Positions 1 to 5,753 of a stretch of DNA of 6,101 nucleotides are shown here, piece by piece. The first letter of the stretch is position 1. Each line of letters begins with the position of its first letter. The stretch is from an uncultured Alphaproteobacteria bacterium. Its GTDB lineage: Bacteria; Pseudomonadota; Alphaproteobacteria; Micavibrionales; Micavibrionaceae. Both the position numbers and the translations under genes were made by a program. The notes under the pieces are model-generated. The model had not been told where the DNA came from, searched no databases, and saw only the letters and a list, made by a program, of their open reading frames with translations. The stretch is taken from NCBI GenBank assembly GCA_937124505.1, contig CAKZKV010000201.1, positions 1-6,101 of the forward strand. Direction: 5' to 3'.

Positions 1-69
1 TGTATGCTGCTGTAACTTCATTAAAAAAAATCAAGAATTTGCGCAGGATTTCTTTTTCTGACCCGTATT

Positions 70-94
70 ATAGGTATAAAACATAAAAACCTAT
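70..94 (+). promoter_or_regulatory. Short inverted repeat in the leader of the EF-hand gene
   Basis: ATAGGT at 70-75 and ACCTAT at 89-94 form a perfect 6-bp inverted repeat with a 13-nt AT-rich spacer, ending directly against the Shine-Dalgarno sequence. It could be an operator half-site pair or a weak leader hairpin. A -10-like TATTAT (66-71) overlaps its left arm, but no convincing -35 partner or ECF-type GGAAC/CGTC pair was found. The functional reading is weak. Confidence 0.25.
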
Positions 95-108
95 GAAAGG
101 ATTCAGAG

Positions 109-480
109 ATGATACGTAATAAATTAGTCCTAACGACACTGGCTGTTGTAGCGATGACAGTCTCCGGCGCAGCTTTTGCCTGCCCTATGGGGAACTGTAC
201 AGGTGAAGGCGGCCCAAGAGGAAAAGACAAAGCCGGGCAATTTTTTGCAAGAGCAGATGCAGATGGTGACGGCAAGGTCAGTAAAGAAGAGCATCTGGCG
301 ATGGCTGAACAGCGTTTTGAGATGATGGATACAGACGGTGACGGCTATATCACAAAAGAAGAAATGCAGGAAAAAATGCAAATGATGCAAGGCTCGCGTA
401 GAGGACAAGGTAAAGGTAAGGGCTTTACACCGCCACCATCGGCGCCTGAAGGTGAAGATACAAATAACAACGTAGAATAA
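109..480 (+). CDS. Exported two-EF-hand calcium-binding protein
   Basis: The protein has 123 residues. Residues 1-24 look like a Sec signal peptide: basic start (R3, K5), hydrophobic core 6-22, and an A-F-A cleavage site before C25. Two canonical 12-residue EF-hand loops follow. Loop 1 spans 50-61 with ligands D50, D52, D54, S58 and E61. Loop 2 spans 74-85 with D76, D78, T82 and E85. The mature protein begins with a Cys-X4-Cys pair (C25, C30) that could form a disulfide. The tail after residue 95 is basic, then Pro/Gly-rich and acidic, and is probably disordered. The start is supported by AAAGGA at 96-101, 7 nt upstream. The gene heads an apparent operon with an ECF sigma factor, a likely anti-sigma and a metal-sensor-like protein, so it may be a calcium-binding effector or sensor accessory in the periplasm. 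Calcium binding follows from the family motif; the signalling role is inference. Confidence 0.88.
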   Translation: MIRNKLVLTTLAVVAMTVSGAAFACPMGNCTGEGGPRGKDKAGQFFARADADGDGKVSKEEHLAMAEQRFEMMDTDGDGYITKEEMQEKMQMMQGSRRGQGKGKGFTPPPSAPEGEDTNNNVE

Positions 481-509
481 TTTTCAGGAAGCGTGTATCT
501 TTTTGCATC

Positions 510-1073
510 ATGGAGTTTGATCTTGAGGACTCGGACGAAGAACTTGTTCTTCACTTGCAAAAAGGCGACGCAGATGCCTTTGCGGAACTGGTGCGTCGGC
601 ATACGGACTATTTATTCCGGATTGTCTGGCGCACCTGTCCTGATTCAGAGGAAGCGGAGGATATTGTGCAGGATGTTTTTTTAAAATTTTATGGGCAGCC
701 GAGATCTTTTGATCTGTCTCGCGGCGTAAAGTTTAAAACCTGGATCACCCGTGTGGCGATGAACCGTGCGATTGATGTGTCTCGCAAGAAACGTCCTATT
801 CCTGATTATGATTACCTGTTGCAGCAAAGTATGGATGACCCTGATATCCCGCTTCATGAACTGGAGGCTAAAGTCGCCAGTATGGAACTGGAAGCAGCAA
901 TCCAGAATTTGCCGGAGCGACAGCAACAGGCGATTAATTTGTGCTTTTATGAAGATTTATCGCGCAAGGATGCTGCAGAGATTATGGAGGTCAGCGTAAA
1001 AGCACTTGATTCATTGTTGATGCGTGCCAAAAAAGCGCTCTTTGATATTTTGGCAGAAAGAAAGGTGGCTTGA
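510..1073 (+). CDS. ECF-type RNA polymerase sigma factor
   Basis: The protein has 187 residues, a usual length for ECF sigma factors, with only regions 2 and 4. Region 2 spans about 20-95. It includes the core-binding stretch with E48-A-E50-D51-I-V-Q-D55 and the -10-recognition stretch around F75-K-T-W78 to N85-R-A-I-D89. A linker (96-122) leads to region 4 (about 123-180), with the L134-P-E-R137 turn and a helix-turn-helix (L150-S-R-K-D-A to K175). No C-terminal extension is present. It directs RNA polymerase to a small regulon, probably including its own operon. A membrane protein gene starts 4 nt downstream, as expected for a cognate anti-sigma. The ATG at 510 has no close Shine-Dalgarno (AGGAAG at 486-491 is too far), so translation may be weak or coupled to the EF-hand gene that ends 29 nt upstream. 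The next in-frame Met would remove region 2. Confidence 0.93.
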   Translation: MEFDLEDSDEELVLHLQKGDADAFAELVRRHTDYLFRIVWRTCPDSEEAEDIVQDVFLKFYGQPRSFDLSRGVKFKTWITRVAMNRAIDVSRKKRPIPDYDYLLQQSMDDPDIPLHELEAKVASMELEAAIQNLPERQQQAINLCFYEDLSRKDAAEIMEVSVKALDSLLMRAKKALFDILAERKVA

Positions 1074-1077
1074 TTTG

Positions 1078-1365
1078 ATGCGACATATTAACACGAATTT
1101 TAATCAGCATATTTTAGGCAGTCGCCCCATACCGCCCACGCCGGAAGGATTGGCAGAGCGTATCATCGCCCGTGCGCGGACAATGCCGGTCGAGGGAAAT
1201 ATTCTGATGATGTTGCTGCTGCCGCGCCCTTTTATCATCTTAAGTTTTTTATTTGTCATGGCTTTTCTGGCAGGCTTTGGCGTTGATCTGGGGTTTAACT
1301 CGGCGGATGAGTTTTCTGTGAATGAACAGGATATTCTGTATTCTTTTGAGGGAGATATTTTATGA
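1078..1365 (+). CDS. Probable CnrY-like single-pass membrane anti-sigma factor
   Basis: The protein has 95 residues. A soluble N-terminal part (1-48) carries a P17-I-P-P-T-P-E23-G-L-A-E-R-I-I-A-R segment that should form an amphipathic helix. One strongly hydrophobic segment (about 51-69) is followed by a short acidic C-terminal tail (70-95), predicted periplasmic. This size and layout match CnrY of the Cupriavidus cnr system, a 95-residue membrane anti-sigma whose N-terminal helix clamps the sigma factor CnrH. The assignment rests on layout and position, not on clear sequence identity. An in-frame ATG at 1024 lies inside the sigma gene. I prefer 1078 because AAAGGTGG at 1061-1068 sits at a good distance and the gene then follows the sigma stop by 4 nt. 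Its stop overlaps the next start (ATGA), which suggests translational coupling to the sensor-like gene. Confidence 0.72.
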   Translation: MRHINTNFNQHILGSRPIPPTPEGLAERIIARARTMPVEGNILMMLLLPRPFIILSFLFVMAFLAGFGVDLGFNSADEFSVNEQDILYSFEGDIL

Positions 1366-1964
1366 GCCGAAAAATAAAAATACTTTTTACTCTCTCCATA
1401 TTGCTGAATGTCGTTTTAATCGGCCTGCTTGGTGGTGGTATGTCGCGTCTGTTTCACCATATTGGAAAAGGAGGGGCGTTCCAGAAGGAGTTGGAAAGTA
1501 TGTCTCCAGACGTGAGAGAGAGAATAGAAGATGTTTATGCTGCATCCCGTCAGGAAATGCGTACGTTGTTTATGGCTGCACAACACGCCAAGCAGGAAGT
1601 CAGGGATACGTTGAATGAGGAGACATTTGATCCGCAGGATTTTGAGGTCGCCATTGGAAAGTTGAACCAACTGCGGTTCAGAATGCTGCAAACGCAGGCC
1701 AAAAAGACAGGGATGATTGCCTCTGAATTAAATGCGGAAGAACGCCGCAAGTTTGCAGGCCATTTGCTGCGCGGCCCTGGCAAAGCAGCCTTTTCAAGGT
1801 TTGAGCCGCCGCCTCATGATGCGCGGACATCTTCTGTCAATGCTGCACCAGACATGCCGCCACAGAAAAAAGAGCGGCTAACTCCTCCAACAGATTCTAC
1901 GGGGCGCACAGAGTATCATGGCGATGCATTTGACCCGGTTATGCTCCCCATGCCGGATTTCTAA
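1362..1964 (+). CDS. Membrane-anchored periplasmic sensor-like protein (CnrX/ZraP-like, heavy-metal-sensor family)
   Basis: The protein has 200 residues. A short basic N-terminus and one hydrophobic helix (about 7-27) anchor it, probably with the rest in the periplasm. Residues 43-137 are a charged, Met/Gln-rich all-helical region. A first helix starts at S48-P-D-V-R-E-R, and a last segment contains L123-N-A-E-E-R-R-K-F-A-G-H134. This resembles the helical hairpin of the CnrX/ZraP-like family. The region after 138 is Pro-rich and probably disordered. In CnrX, metal is bound by a His-X3-His pair plus further His, Glu and Met. Here no His-X3-His is present; the only histidines in or before the hairpin are H32, H33, H75 and H134. 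The signal may therefore not be nickel or cobalt. GAGGGAG at 1348-1354 is a strong ribosome-binding site 7 nt before the start. It probably works with the anti-sigma encoded upstream. Confidence 0.75.
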   Translation: MSRKIKILFTLSILLNVVLIGLLGGGMSRLFHHIGKGGAFQKELESMSPDVRERIEDVYAASRQEMRTLFMAAQHAKQEVRDTLNEETFDPQDFEVAIGKLNQLRFRMLQTQAKKTGMIASELNAEERRKFAGHLLRGPGKAAFSRFEPPPHDARTSSVNAAPDMPPQKKERLTPPTDSTGRTEYHGDAFDPVMLPMPDF

Positions 1965-2698
1965 AGCATGGCCATGCCACCATTGACATGGATGGTGGCG
2001 CCTGTGATGTAACCGGCTTCTTCTGATGCCAGAAAGGCTGCGGCTGCGGCAATGTCTTCGGACGTGCCCATTTTTGCCATGGGGATGGTCGCGTTGATTT
2101 TTTCTTTCTGCTCATCTGTCAAGGCGTCTGTCATGGCGGTGGCGATAAAGCCCGGTGCAATACAGTTGACTGTGATCCCGCGGCTTGCAACTTCGGCGGC
2201 CATGGATTTTGTCCATCCGATCATTCCGGCCTTTGACGCGACGTAGTTGCACTGACCGGGGTTGCCCGTGACGCCGACCACGGAAGAAATATTGATAATT
2301 CGCCCGGAACGGCGTTTCATCATCCCGCGCTGAACGGCGCGGGCGAGTTTAAACGGCGCGGTCAGGTTCACGTCCAGAACGGCTTGCCAGTCTTCGTCTT
2401 TCATGCGCATGGACAGCCCGTCTTTTGTCAGGCCGGCATTGTTCACAAGAATATCAATCTGCCCCAGTGCGTCTTCTGCGCGTTTGACCAGATCATCAGT
2501 TGTGCCTTCCTGTGAAAGGTCTGCCGGTAAGATCACAGCGCTTTCAATGCGCCCGTTTTTAAGAGCTTGCAGCTTTTTTTCATTACGGCCTGAAATTCCG
2601 ACTTTTGCCCCTTGAGACGCAAGAGCCATGGCAATTGCAGCGCCGATGCCGCCAGTTGCGCCTGTCACAAGGGCTGTTTTTCCAGATAGATCAAACAT
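1961..2698 (-). CDS. fabG: 3-oxoacyl-[acyl-carrier-protein] reductase (FabG)
   Basis: The 245-residue protein, close to the 244 of E. coli FabG, catalyses the NADPH-dependent reduction of 3-oxoacyl-ACP in each round of type II fatty acid synthesis in the cytosol. It shows the full classical SDR set: nucleotide-binding T12-G-A-T-G-G-I-G19, N86-N-A-G89, and the catalytic tetrad N111, S139, Y152 and K156. It also has P182-G-F and the FabG-typical C-terminal H-V-N-G-G-M. R130 and R173 match the ACP-docking arginines of E. coli FabG, and R38 fits NADPH preference. These points separate it from generic SDRs. AGAGGA lies just upstream of the ATG (2701-2709 on the minus strand). It is not next to fabD, acpP or fabF within the window; the gene is convergent with the sensor gene and their stop codons overlap. 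It could be a second FabG-like paralogue, but nothing in its motifs is degenerate. Confidence 0.92.
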   Translation of the reverse strand: MFDLSGKTALVTGATGGIGAAIAMALASQGAKVGISGRNEKKLQALKNGRIESAVILPADLSQEGTTDDLVKRAEDALGQIDILVNNAGLTKDGLSMRMKDEDWQAVLDVNLTAPFKLARAVQRGMMKRRSGRIINISSVVGVTGNPGQCNYVASKAGMIGWTKSMAAEVASRGITVNCIAPGFIATAMTDALTDEQKEKINATIPMAKMGTSEDIAAAAAFLASEEAGYITGATIHVNGGMAML

Positions 2699-2730
2699 AT
2701 TTTCCTCTTATTCTGTTATTTTAACCTTCA

Positions 2731-2780
2731 TTGTTAAAGGCATAACAAAAAAACATCAATGGCGAATAGGAGCGAATAGG
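2731..2780 (-). promoter_or_regulatory. Candidate fabG promoter region with tandem 9-bp repeat
   Basis: GCGAATAGG occurs twice on the plus strand (2762-2770 and 2772-2780), with a period of 10 bp, about one helical turn. On the fabG strand it lies directly upstream of a TTGATG (-35-like, 2754-2759). Seventeen nt further is TAACAA (2731-2736), a poor -10. The repeat could be a binding site for a dimeric or cooperative regulator. The promoter itself is only a weak match. Confidence 0.3.
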
Positions 2781-2792
2781 GATGTTTATAAC

Positions 2793-2821
2793 AAAACCCC
2801 GGATGGTAAACCCGGGGTTTT
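2793..2821 (-). terminator. Rho-independent terminator of the 476-residue protein gene
   Basis: A perfect 10-bp stem (2793-2802 with 2812-2821, core CCCCGG/CCGGGG) encloses a 9-nt loop. It lies 26 nt after the TAG stop of the upstream minus-strand gene. On the minus strand the stem ends in TTTT followed by GTTATAAAC, so the T-tract is short. On the plus strand it ends in five T's, so the hairpin could work in both directions. It separates the unknown gene from fabG on the same strand. Confidence 0.8.
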
Positions 2822-2847
2822 TAAATTTCAGAAATGATTGGCGCTTA

Positions 2848-4278
2848 CTAAAATGCCGATGTCATGCTGTAGGTTGGATCCGTTATCTTTTTCATCATTT
2901 CCTCCATAGATCCGGGTTGAACCCGGTCATTGCTGGTTGTAAGCGTTGGATCCATGTTGGGATTGGGTTGTATTTGTATTCCTCCGGGCTGTTGTAATGC
3001 ATCAGAAAATTTCTCTGTCGTGAAGCCATTTTCCTTAATAAGAGGATCATTTGGGTCGGTTGCAAGTGAGGCAGCCGTTGTGACAGAATCCCCGATGGGA
3101 TCAAACGCTGTACTTGTCAGTGTCATATCGCCGGTAGGAGTGGACTGGCCTATTGTCTGGCCGGAATTATCAAGTCGGGCTAATCTCTCTTCTGCTTTTA
3201 ATGTCACATCGTCAGGAGCACGGCAAACGAGAAAGTCATTTAAGGGTTGAGCCATGGGGGCAACTTCAATCCCCGCCTTAGCGCTAGATTCCATACGTTG
3301 TTGGTATGCTGTCGCAAGGGGCTGTGCAATTTCTTGAGTCGCAGCGGCCATATCTGGACTCATACCGTCAAGTTCCACGACCCCTGTATCTCTTGCCCTT
3401 ACAATGCCGCTCATCATTTGCCCGGAGTTTTCCTGCGCACTTTCATATAAAGTGCGGGCTGCGGGACTGAGTGAGTCAACATCAATATTAACAGCACCAA
3501 ATTCTTTAACATAGTCGGGGTCACTCTGTATGAATGCTTGTCTGGCTTCAGTGATTTCCTGCTTGGCGGCAAGAATAGTGGCCTCATCCATACCGTCTTG
3601 CGCTGCGCTTGTGGCGGCAAATTCCAATGCCAAGCTATCTACGTTTAATTGCATATCTGCATGTTGCTGTTGCAAGTTATTCTGGCCTTGCGTTATTTCA
3701 ACGGCTGTGCGATCCTGTGCTTCATCCCATGCTGCTATTACTTCCGGGCTGTCGCCACGTGCTATGGCATCTTCTTTTGCCGCTTCCAGCACTTCAAAGT
3801 TCGTTTTGGCTTGTGCAACTTCGTCCACTGCGGATTTGTAAGCCTCAGCTTGCTCAATAGCCTTTCTGAGGGCAATATCCTGAGCGGCTGTGCTGGCCAG
3901 TATTCCGGCCATGAACATGCTGTTTCTATAATTTTCCTGTTCTTTTTCACGCTTTTTGGCATCGCCACTTACAAAGGCGGCTCTTTGATCAACATTGCCG
4001 TCCCCGCGTGAGGCTATTAAACCTTCCTGCGTGTTGTGAACTGCGGCGAAGGCATGGCCTGTAAAATCTTCTATCCTGTGTTCTTCTTCAGGTTCTTGTT
4101 GAGGAGCAGCTACTTCAACCTCATGATCACTGCTATCGGCATCAAGAGGATCATCCGTTAGTCTGGCACCGAACATTTTTTCCAGTGCGTCATCTCTAAT
4201 TTCAGGAGGGGATTGGCGGTCCATGTCCGCAGTTTCATCACGTGCTCTATTATTCGGGCCGAAAGTTGTAATTGCCAT
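2848..4278 (-). CDS. Unrecognised acidic, probably coiled-coil protein (476 aa)
   Basis: I do not recognise this protein. It is hydrophilic, acidic and rich in Ala, Gln, Glu and Asp, with a single Cys (C352). No signal peptide or clear membrane helix is visible. Residues 1-75 are acidic and probably disordered. Residues about 101-176 and 183-229 are Ala/Glu/Gln/Lys-rich and should form long helices, possibly coiled coil, with one more apolar stretch at 120-137. From about 367 to the end it is Thr/Asp/Pro/Asn-rich low complexity, with a short helix near Met-Glu-Glu-Met-Met-Lys-Lys. An upstream in-frame ATG at 4302 would add 8 residues, but the start at 4278 has GAAAGG 9 nt before it, and the promoter predicts a transcript start near 4297. 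The open frame is long, and it has its own promoter and terminator, so it is a real gene. It could be a structural, scaffold or secreted effector-like protein; no function can be assigned. Confidence 0.85.
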   Translation of the reverse strand: MAITTFGPNNRARDETADMDRQSPPEIRDDALEKMFGARLTDDPLDADSSDHEVEVAAPQQEPEEEHRIEDFTGHAFAAVHNTQEGLIASRGDGNVDQRAAFVSGDAKKREKEQENYRNSMFMAGILASTAAQDIALRKAIEQAEAYKSAVDEVAQAKTNFEVLEAAKEDAIARGDSPEVIAAWDEAQDRTAVEITQGQNNLQQQHADMQLNVDSLALEFAATSAAQDGMDEATILAAKQEITEARQAFIQSDPDYVKEFGAVNIDVDSLSPAARTLYESAQENSGQMMSGIVRARDTGVVELDGMSPDMAAATQEIAQPLATAYQQRMESSAKAGIEVAPMAQPLNDFLVCRAPDDVTLKAEERLARLDNSGQTIGQSTPTGDMTLTSTAFDPIGDSVTTAASLATDPNDPLIKENGFTTEKFSDALQQPGGIQIQPNPNMDPTLTTSNDRVQPGSMEEMMKKITDPTYSMTSAF

Positions 4279-4304
4279 AATTCTTAACCTTTCATTATGC
4301 ATAT

Positions 4305-4333
4305 ATCATACGCTTTTCTGCATATAATGTCAA
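4305..4333 (-). promoter_or_regulatory. Strong sigma-70-type promoter of the 476-residue protein gene
   Basis: Read on the minus strand, a perfect TTGACA (-35, 4328-4333) is followed after 17 nt by TATGAT (-10, 4305-4310), which matches TATAAT at 5 of 6 positions. The expected transcript start is near 4297-4299, giving a short leader of about 20 nt that contains the GAAAGG ribosome-binding site. This placement rules against the upstream ATG at 4302 as the start codon. Confidence 0.8.
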
Positions 4334-4341
4334 AAAGCATA

Positions 4342-4382
4342 TTTTTTCTTCTGTTTTTCTTATTTTTAACTTGTTTTTAACT
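4342..4382 (-). promoter_or_regulatory. Phased A-tracts upstream of the strong promoter (UP-element-like or curved DNA)
   Basis: Four A-tracts of 5-6 bases on the minus strand lie at 4342-4347, 4354-4358, 4363-4367 and 4374-4378, with centres 9 to 12 bp apart, close to the helical repeat. The last two belong to a 9-bp direct repeat TTTTTAACT (plus strand, 4363-4371 and 4374-4382). Such phasing is known to bend DNA and to bind the RNA polymerase alpha C-terminal domain. Enhancement of this promoter is inferred. Confidence 0.45.
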
Positions 4383-4428
4383 CATGTTCAGCCACTTTTG
4401 AGGGCTGCATCAAGACCTCTAAAAAGGG

Positions 4429-4456
4429 TTGAAAAATGACCCCTGAATGGTATTGA
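4429..4456 (+). promoter_or_regulatory. sucC: Candidate sucC promoter
   Basis: TTGAAA (4429-4434) matches the -35 consensus at 5 of 6 positions and is followed 16 nt later by TATTGA (4451-4456), a weak -10. A GATAAA also overlaps at 4455-4460, but with a 20-nt spacer. The site lies in the 216-nt divergent gap between sucC and the minus-strand gene. Short inverted repeats (CAGCC 4389-4393 with GGCTG 4403-4407; GGGT 4426-4429 with ACCC 4439-4442) surround it and could be regulatory. Confidence 0.3.
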
Positions 4457-4494
4457 TAAAGAGTAAACCTTAATAGAATCATTGGATTAATAAT

Positions 4495-5697
4495 ATGAAT
4501 ATTCACGAATACCAGGCCAAAGAACTTCTAGCAAAATACAATGTCGCCGTGCCAAAAGGCATTCCGGCGATGAGTGTTGAGGAGGCCGTCAAGGCAGCAG
4601 AGGAATTGAACAGTGATTTGACGGTGATCAAGGCACAAATTCATGCCGGCGGGCGTGGTGCGGGCCATTTCAAGAATAATCCGGAAGGCAAGGGCGGGGT
4701 TCGTTTGTGTAAAACCGTAGCTGAGGTGAAAGAGGCCGCTGAAGCCATGATGAATCAGGTTCTGGTGACGAAACAGACCGGTGTGGAAGGTAAGGAAGTT
4801 CAGCGTTTGTATGTCACGGACGGAGTGGAGATCAGTAAGGAATACTACTGTTCCGTTCTGTTAGACCGCGCAACGAGTCGCGTGACGTTTATGGCCTCTA
4901 CAGAAGGTGGGATGGATATTGAGGAGGTAGCGGAAAAAACGCCGGAAAAAATCCATAAAGTTTCCATTGATCCGGCCACCGGGATGCAGCCGTTCCATGC
5001 GCGTTTATTGGCCTTTAATCTGGGGCTGGAAGGTGCGGCGATGAAATCCGCCGTAAAATTCTTCATGAGCCTGTATAAATGCTTTGTCGATCTTGATGCG
5101 TCTATTGTGGAGATCAATCCGATGATTGTTTCCGGGGACGAGGTTATGGCGCTGGATGCCAAGATGAATTTCGATGATAACGCGCTGTTTCGCCATCCTG
5201 AAGTGGCTGCCATGCGTGACGAAACCGAAGAAGATGAAAAAGAGCGTCAGGCGCATGAATATGATCTGTCCTATGTGGCACTGGATGGAAATATTGGTTG
5301 TATGGTGAACGGGGCCGGTCTGGCAATGTCCACGATGGATATTATCAAGCTCTATGGCGGGGAACCGGCAAACTTTCTGGATGTTGGCGGTGGTGCCGAT
5401 AAGGAAAAGGTCACGGCAGCGTTTAAAATCATCCTCTCCGATCCGAATGTCAAAGGCATTCTCGTGAATATCTTTGGCGGGATCATGCGCTGTGATGTGA
5501 TTGCCGAAGGGGTTATCGCTGCAGCGAAAGAGGTCAATCTGTCCGTGCCTCTGGTGGTGCGTCTGGAAGGAACCAATGTCGAGAAAGGCAAGGAGTTAAT
5601 GGCCAATTCCGGTCTGCCGATTATCTCCGCCAATGATCTGGCCGATGCGGCGGAAAAAGTCGTCAAGGCCACAAAAGAAGCGGCCAAGGCAGCTTGA
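4495..5697 (+). CDS. sucC: Succinyl-CoA synthetase (ADP-forming) beta subunit
   Basis: The 400-residue protein is slightly longer than the 388 of E. coli SucC. With SucD it converts succinyl-CoA, ADP and phosphate to succinate, ATP and CoA in the TCA cycle. The N-terminal ATP-grasp domain begins with the family signature M-N-I-H-E-Y-Q-A-K and carries the nucleotide-binding K46[11 protein letters not shown]57. The magnesium ligands fall at N208 (in E-I-N-P) and D221 (in L-D-A-K). The C-terminal ligase domain has G298-G-G-A-D, N325-I-F-G-G-I-M-R-C-D and E358-G-T-N-V. The extra length is an Ala/Lys-rich C-terminal tail. The start follows a weak site (GGA at 4484-4486) 8 nt away. Many alphaproteobacteria have mdh just upstream; here an unrelated gene is divergent instead. 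sucD follows after 56 nt, so the two are probably co-transcribed. Confidence 0.97.
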   Translation: MNIHEYQAKELLAKYNVAVPKGIPAMSVEEAVKAAEELNSDLTVIKAQIHAGGRGAGHFKNNPEGKGGVRLCKTVAEVKEAAEAMMNQVLVTKQTGVEGKEVQRLYVTDGVEISKEYYCSVLLDRATSRVTFMASTEGGMDIEEVAEKTPEKIHKVSIDPATGMQPFHARLLAFNLGLEGAAMKSAVKFFMSLYKCFVDLDASIVEINPMIVSGDEVMALDAKMNFDDNALFRHPEVAAMRDETEEDEKERQAHEYDLSYVALDGNIGCMVNGAGLAMSTMDIIKLYGGEPANFLDVGGGADKEKVTAAFKIILSDPNVKGILVNIFGGIMRCDVIAEGVIAAAKEVNLSVPLVVRLEGTNVEKGKELMANSGLPIISANDLADAAEKVVKATKEAAKAA

Positions 5698-5705
5698 GTG
5701 AGGAA

Positions 5706-5733
5706 TTAGAAGTTAGAAATTAGAAGTTAGAAG
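5706..5733 (+). repeat. Tandem heptanucleotide repeat in the sucC-sucD gap
   Basis: Four consecutive 7-bp units read TTAGAAG, TTAGAAA, TTAGAAG and TTAGAAG, followed by a degenerate ATTAGTA. Equivalently, a 14-bp unit (5704-5717) is perfectly duplicated at 5718-5731. The tract is non-coding and lies 8 nt before the sucD Shine-Dalgarno. It is purine-rich on the transcribed strand and probably unstructured in the mRNA. Slippage could change the sucC-sucD spacing. Confidence 0.9.
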
Positions 5734-5753
5734 ATTAGTAAAAAGGAATCAAA

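Noticed and set aside
1..69. ECF-type promoter upstream of the EF-hand gene
   Set aside because: TGTAAC (11-16) and TTGCGC (39-44) are possible -35-like elements, but no partner -10 at correct spacing could be supported.
493..684. Small plus-strand open frame starting at GTG 493
   Set aside because: It overlaps the sigma factor in another frame, and its translation shows no domain and a shadow-like composition.
1024..1077. Earlier in-frame ATG at 1024 for the anti-sigma-like gene
   Set aside because: It lies inside the sigma factor region 4 and lacks a ribosome-binding site; the ATG at 1078 has AAAGGTGG before it and fits the 95-residue CnrY-like layout.
1966..1977. Palindrome GCATGGCCATGC as a regulator site
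   Set aside because: It falls on the codons for the conserved Gly-Met-Ala-Met end of FabG, so the symmetry can be explained by coding sequence.
3530..4011. Plus-strand open frames opposite the 476-residue gene
   Set aside because: They are mirror frames of an Ala/Gln-rich gene, with Cys/Ser-rich low-complexity translations and no start signals; the minus-strand gene has a promoter, ribosome-binding site and terminator.
4279..4302. Upstream in-frame ATG at 4302 as start of the 476-residue protein
   Set aside because: The predicted transcript start (about 4297-4299) lies at or after it, and GAAAGG is correctly placed for the ATG at 4278 instead.
5352..5687. Long antisense open frames within sucC (also 4845-5213)
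   Set aside because: They lie opposite a highly conserved gene with strong codon bias, which commonly leaves the reverse frame open; no ribosome-binding site or recognisable protein.
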